Below are positions 57,721 to 58,353 of a stretch of DNA of 58,353 nucleotides, in pieces. The stretch is taken from positions 1 through 58,353 of IMG/VR virus record IMGVR_UViG_3300047300_000852. The stretch is one strand, 5' to 3'. Under the pieces are notes generated by a model, which was not told the DNA's origin, did not search any database, and was given only the letters and a program-made list of their open reading frames with translations. Every line of letters starts with the position of its first letter. The stretch's first letter is position 1. Position numbers and translations under genes: made by a program. This stretch comes from a virus.

Positions 57721-57777
57721 GGGCAACGTTTTGCCCTCATACATACCTAGGCAGATTACGCCGACGAACTAGGCGCG
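57721..57777 (-). promoter_or_regulatory. two-hairpin leader element, copy 3
   Basis: GCGCCTAG and CCTAGGTATGTATG flank a 17-nt loop, then the hairpin GGGCAA/TTGCCC, about 30 nt before the start at 57690. Confidence 0.6.
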
Positions 57778-57802
57778 GACAGGTAATTTTATTTCCAAAA
57801 AG

Positions 57803-57816
57803 TGGAAACGTTTCCA
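57803..57816. repeat. palindrome A, exact copy, intergenic
   Basis: TGGAAACGTTTCCA directly beside CTAGGCGC/GCGCCTAG arms that could pair around it. Confidence 0.85.
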
Positions 57817-57871
57817 GCGCCTAGATCATTTTCCCAATGTTTTCATTGGTCGGACGTTTTCAGACTCGCAG

Positions 57872-57893
57872 AAAAAAAGAACGTTACTTTTTT
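57872..57893. repeat. palindrome B
   Basis: A-run, GAACGTTAC, T-run, about 14 nt after the stop of the terminal gene. Confidence 0.7.
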
Positions 57894-57906
57894 CTTGATT
57901 GACCGC

Positions 57907-58275
57907 CTAGCTACCCGTTTGGGGGGGGGTGATGAACGCCTTAACGACTTGCTCAACATCTTTTGCGAGCGGCATCCAAAATTCGCCTTTTCGGTCGAAT
58001 CCAGAAAACCTCATCCCTTCCAAAGTCGCAGCGTTCTGAAACCAAAACCGAAAGCTTTGTTCGGACCACCTACCCCTCAAGTCTTGCATCACCAGGGAGC
58101 AAACGAGTTTTTTGCCGAGATCCCATCGTGGCCGAACCCCTTCGCAATCTCGCTTGATCCTATCGAGAACAGCTATTTGCAAATGACTCAAACCGTAACC
58201 ACGCCATTCGCACTCACGTTCTGCCTGCCTGATTCTAGCCTCGATTGTTTTTTTGCTAGTGCCTTTTTTCGCCAT
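57907..58275 (-). CDS. unknown basic protein at the right edge
   Basis: 122 residues from the ATG at 58275 (AAGGCGAAGTG upstream): Lys-rich N-terminus, RIRQAERECEWRGYGLSHLQIAVLDRIKRD, then GVRPRWDLGKKLVCSLVMQDLRGRW. It may bind nucleic acid. A run of nine C codes Pro-Pro near the end and is prone to slippage or sequencing error. Bases 58276-58353 hold no further feature that I can see. Confidence 0.55.
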   Translation of the reverse strand: MAKKGTSKKTIEARIRQAERECEWRGYGLSHLQIAVLDRIKRDCEGVRPRWDLGKKLVCSLVMQDLRGRWSEQSFRFWFQNAATLEGMRFSGFDRKGEFWMPLAKDVEQVVKAFITPPQTGS

Positions 58276-58353
58276 CACTTCGCCTTGATTTTTCTTGAGT
58301 TCTGCGCGCACCCGTTTCTAATTGTTCCTTGGACACAAGTCTAAGGATTTCGG

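Noticed and set aside
57822-57850. CCAATG/CATTGG hairpin as a terminator
   Set aside because: No T-run follows on either strand.
1-58353. CRISPR array
   Set aside because: The dispersed palindromes are not regularly spaced and no unit repeat-spacer pattern is present.

Overview
The window reads as a complete or nearly complete genome of a tailed double-stranded DNA phage (or a prophage of the same kind) with a long non-contractile-type tail. It carries small and large terminase, portal, Mu F-like head protein, prohead protease with scaffold, major capsid protein, tail-tube protein, a frameshifted tail-assembly chaperone and a tape measure. All convincing genes but one lie on the minus strand, so transcription runs from high to low coordinates. 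The host is probably a planctomycete. That is inferred from a secreted Gly-rich/Cys-rich protein type at 50.7 kb that I associate with Planctomycetota, and from the general style of the tail and capsid-associated proteins; it is not proven here.

Layout in the direction of transcription. 58.3-53 kb: an RNA-rich early region with small unknown genes. Three of these have a repeated two-hairpin leader, two are followed directly by hammerhead ribozymes, and then come a CsrA-like gene and an AAA ATPase / DUF3150-like / Ycf35 (DUF1257) / DUF2997 cluster. 53-44 kb: recombination and replication genes (second CsrA-like protein, PDDEXK exonuclease, ERF annealing protein, ParB-like protein, DEAH helicase, HNH, RusA) and a sigma factor, with secreted proteins and three tRNA-like structures. 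44-37 kb: zinc-ribbon proteins, SNF2-type helicase and two DNA methyltransferases. 37-34 kb: terminase, whose large subunit holds an intein; inside the intein a separate HNH endonuclease gene runs in another reading frame. 34-27 kb: coiled-coil protein, GNAT, tRNA-Arg, sliding clamp and small accessory genes. 26.9-26.3 kb: the only plus-strand gene, an HTH protein. 26.3-9 kb: head genes, then tail genes, with a TMEM189/CarF-like lipid desaturase and a membrane-anchored glutaredoxin among them. 9-0.5 kb: tail tip, adhesins, a GT8-like glycosyltransferase, small membrane proteins and a papain-like peptidase. The first 430 bases look like a structured plus-strand noncoding RNA ending in an intrinsic terminator.

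The most striking property is a set of short DNA or RNA signals spread over the whole genome. (A) The perfect 14-bp palindrome TGGAAACGTTTCCA occurs 20 times exactly plus four close variants, about half of them inside genes in two different reading frames. (B) A second palindrome sharing the AACGTT core (GTAACGTTAC flanked by A- and T-runs) occurs about 20 times, mostly at gene ends and often supplying the stop codon. (C) A two-box element, GTNTACT, 10 nt, GGTGGCGTTGTT, occurs with nearly fixed spacing 20-47 nt upstream of eight start codons. It looks like an ECF-type promoter, and the phage encodes its own sigma factor. (D) Two hammerhead ribozymes begin at the stop codons of their genes. Together these suggest a dedicated regulatory and RNA-processing programme that I do not recognise from a described phage.
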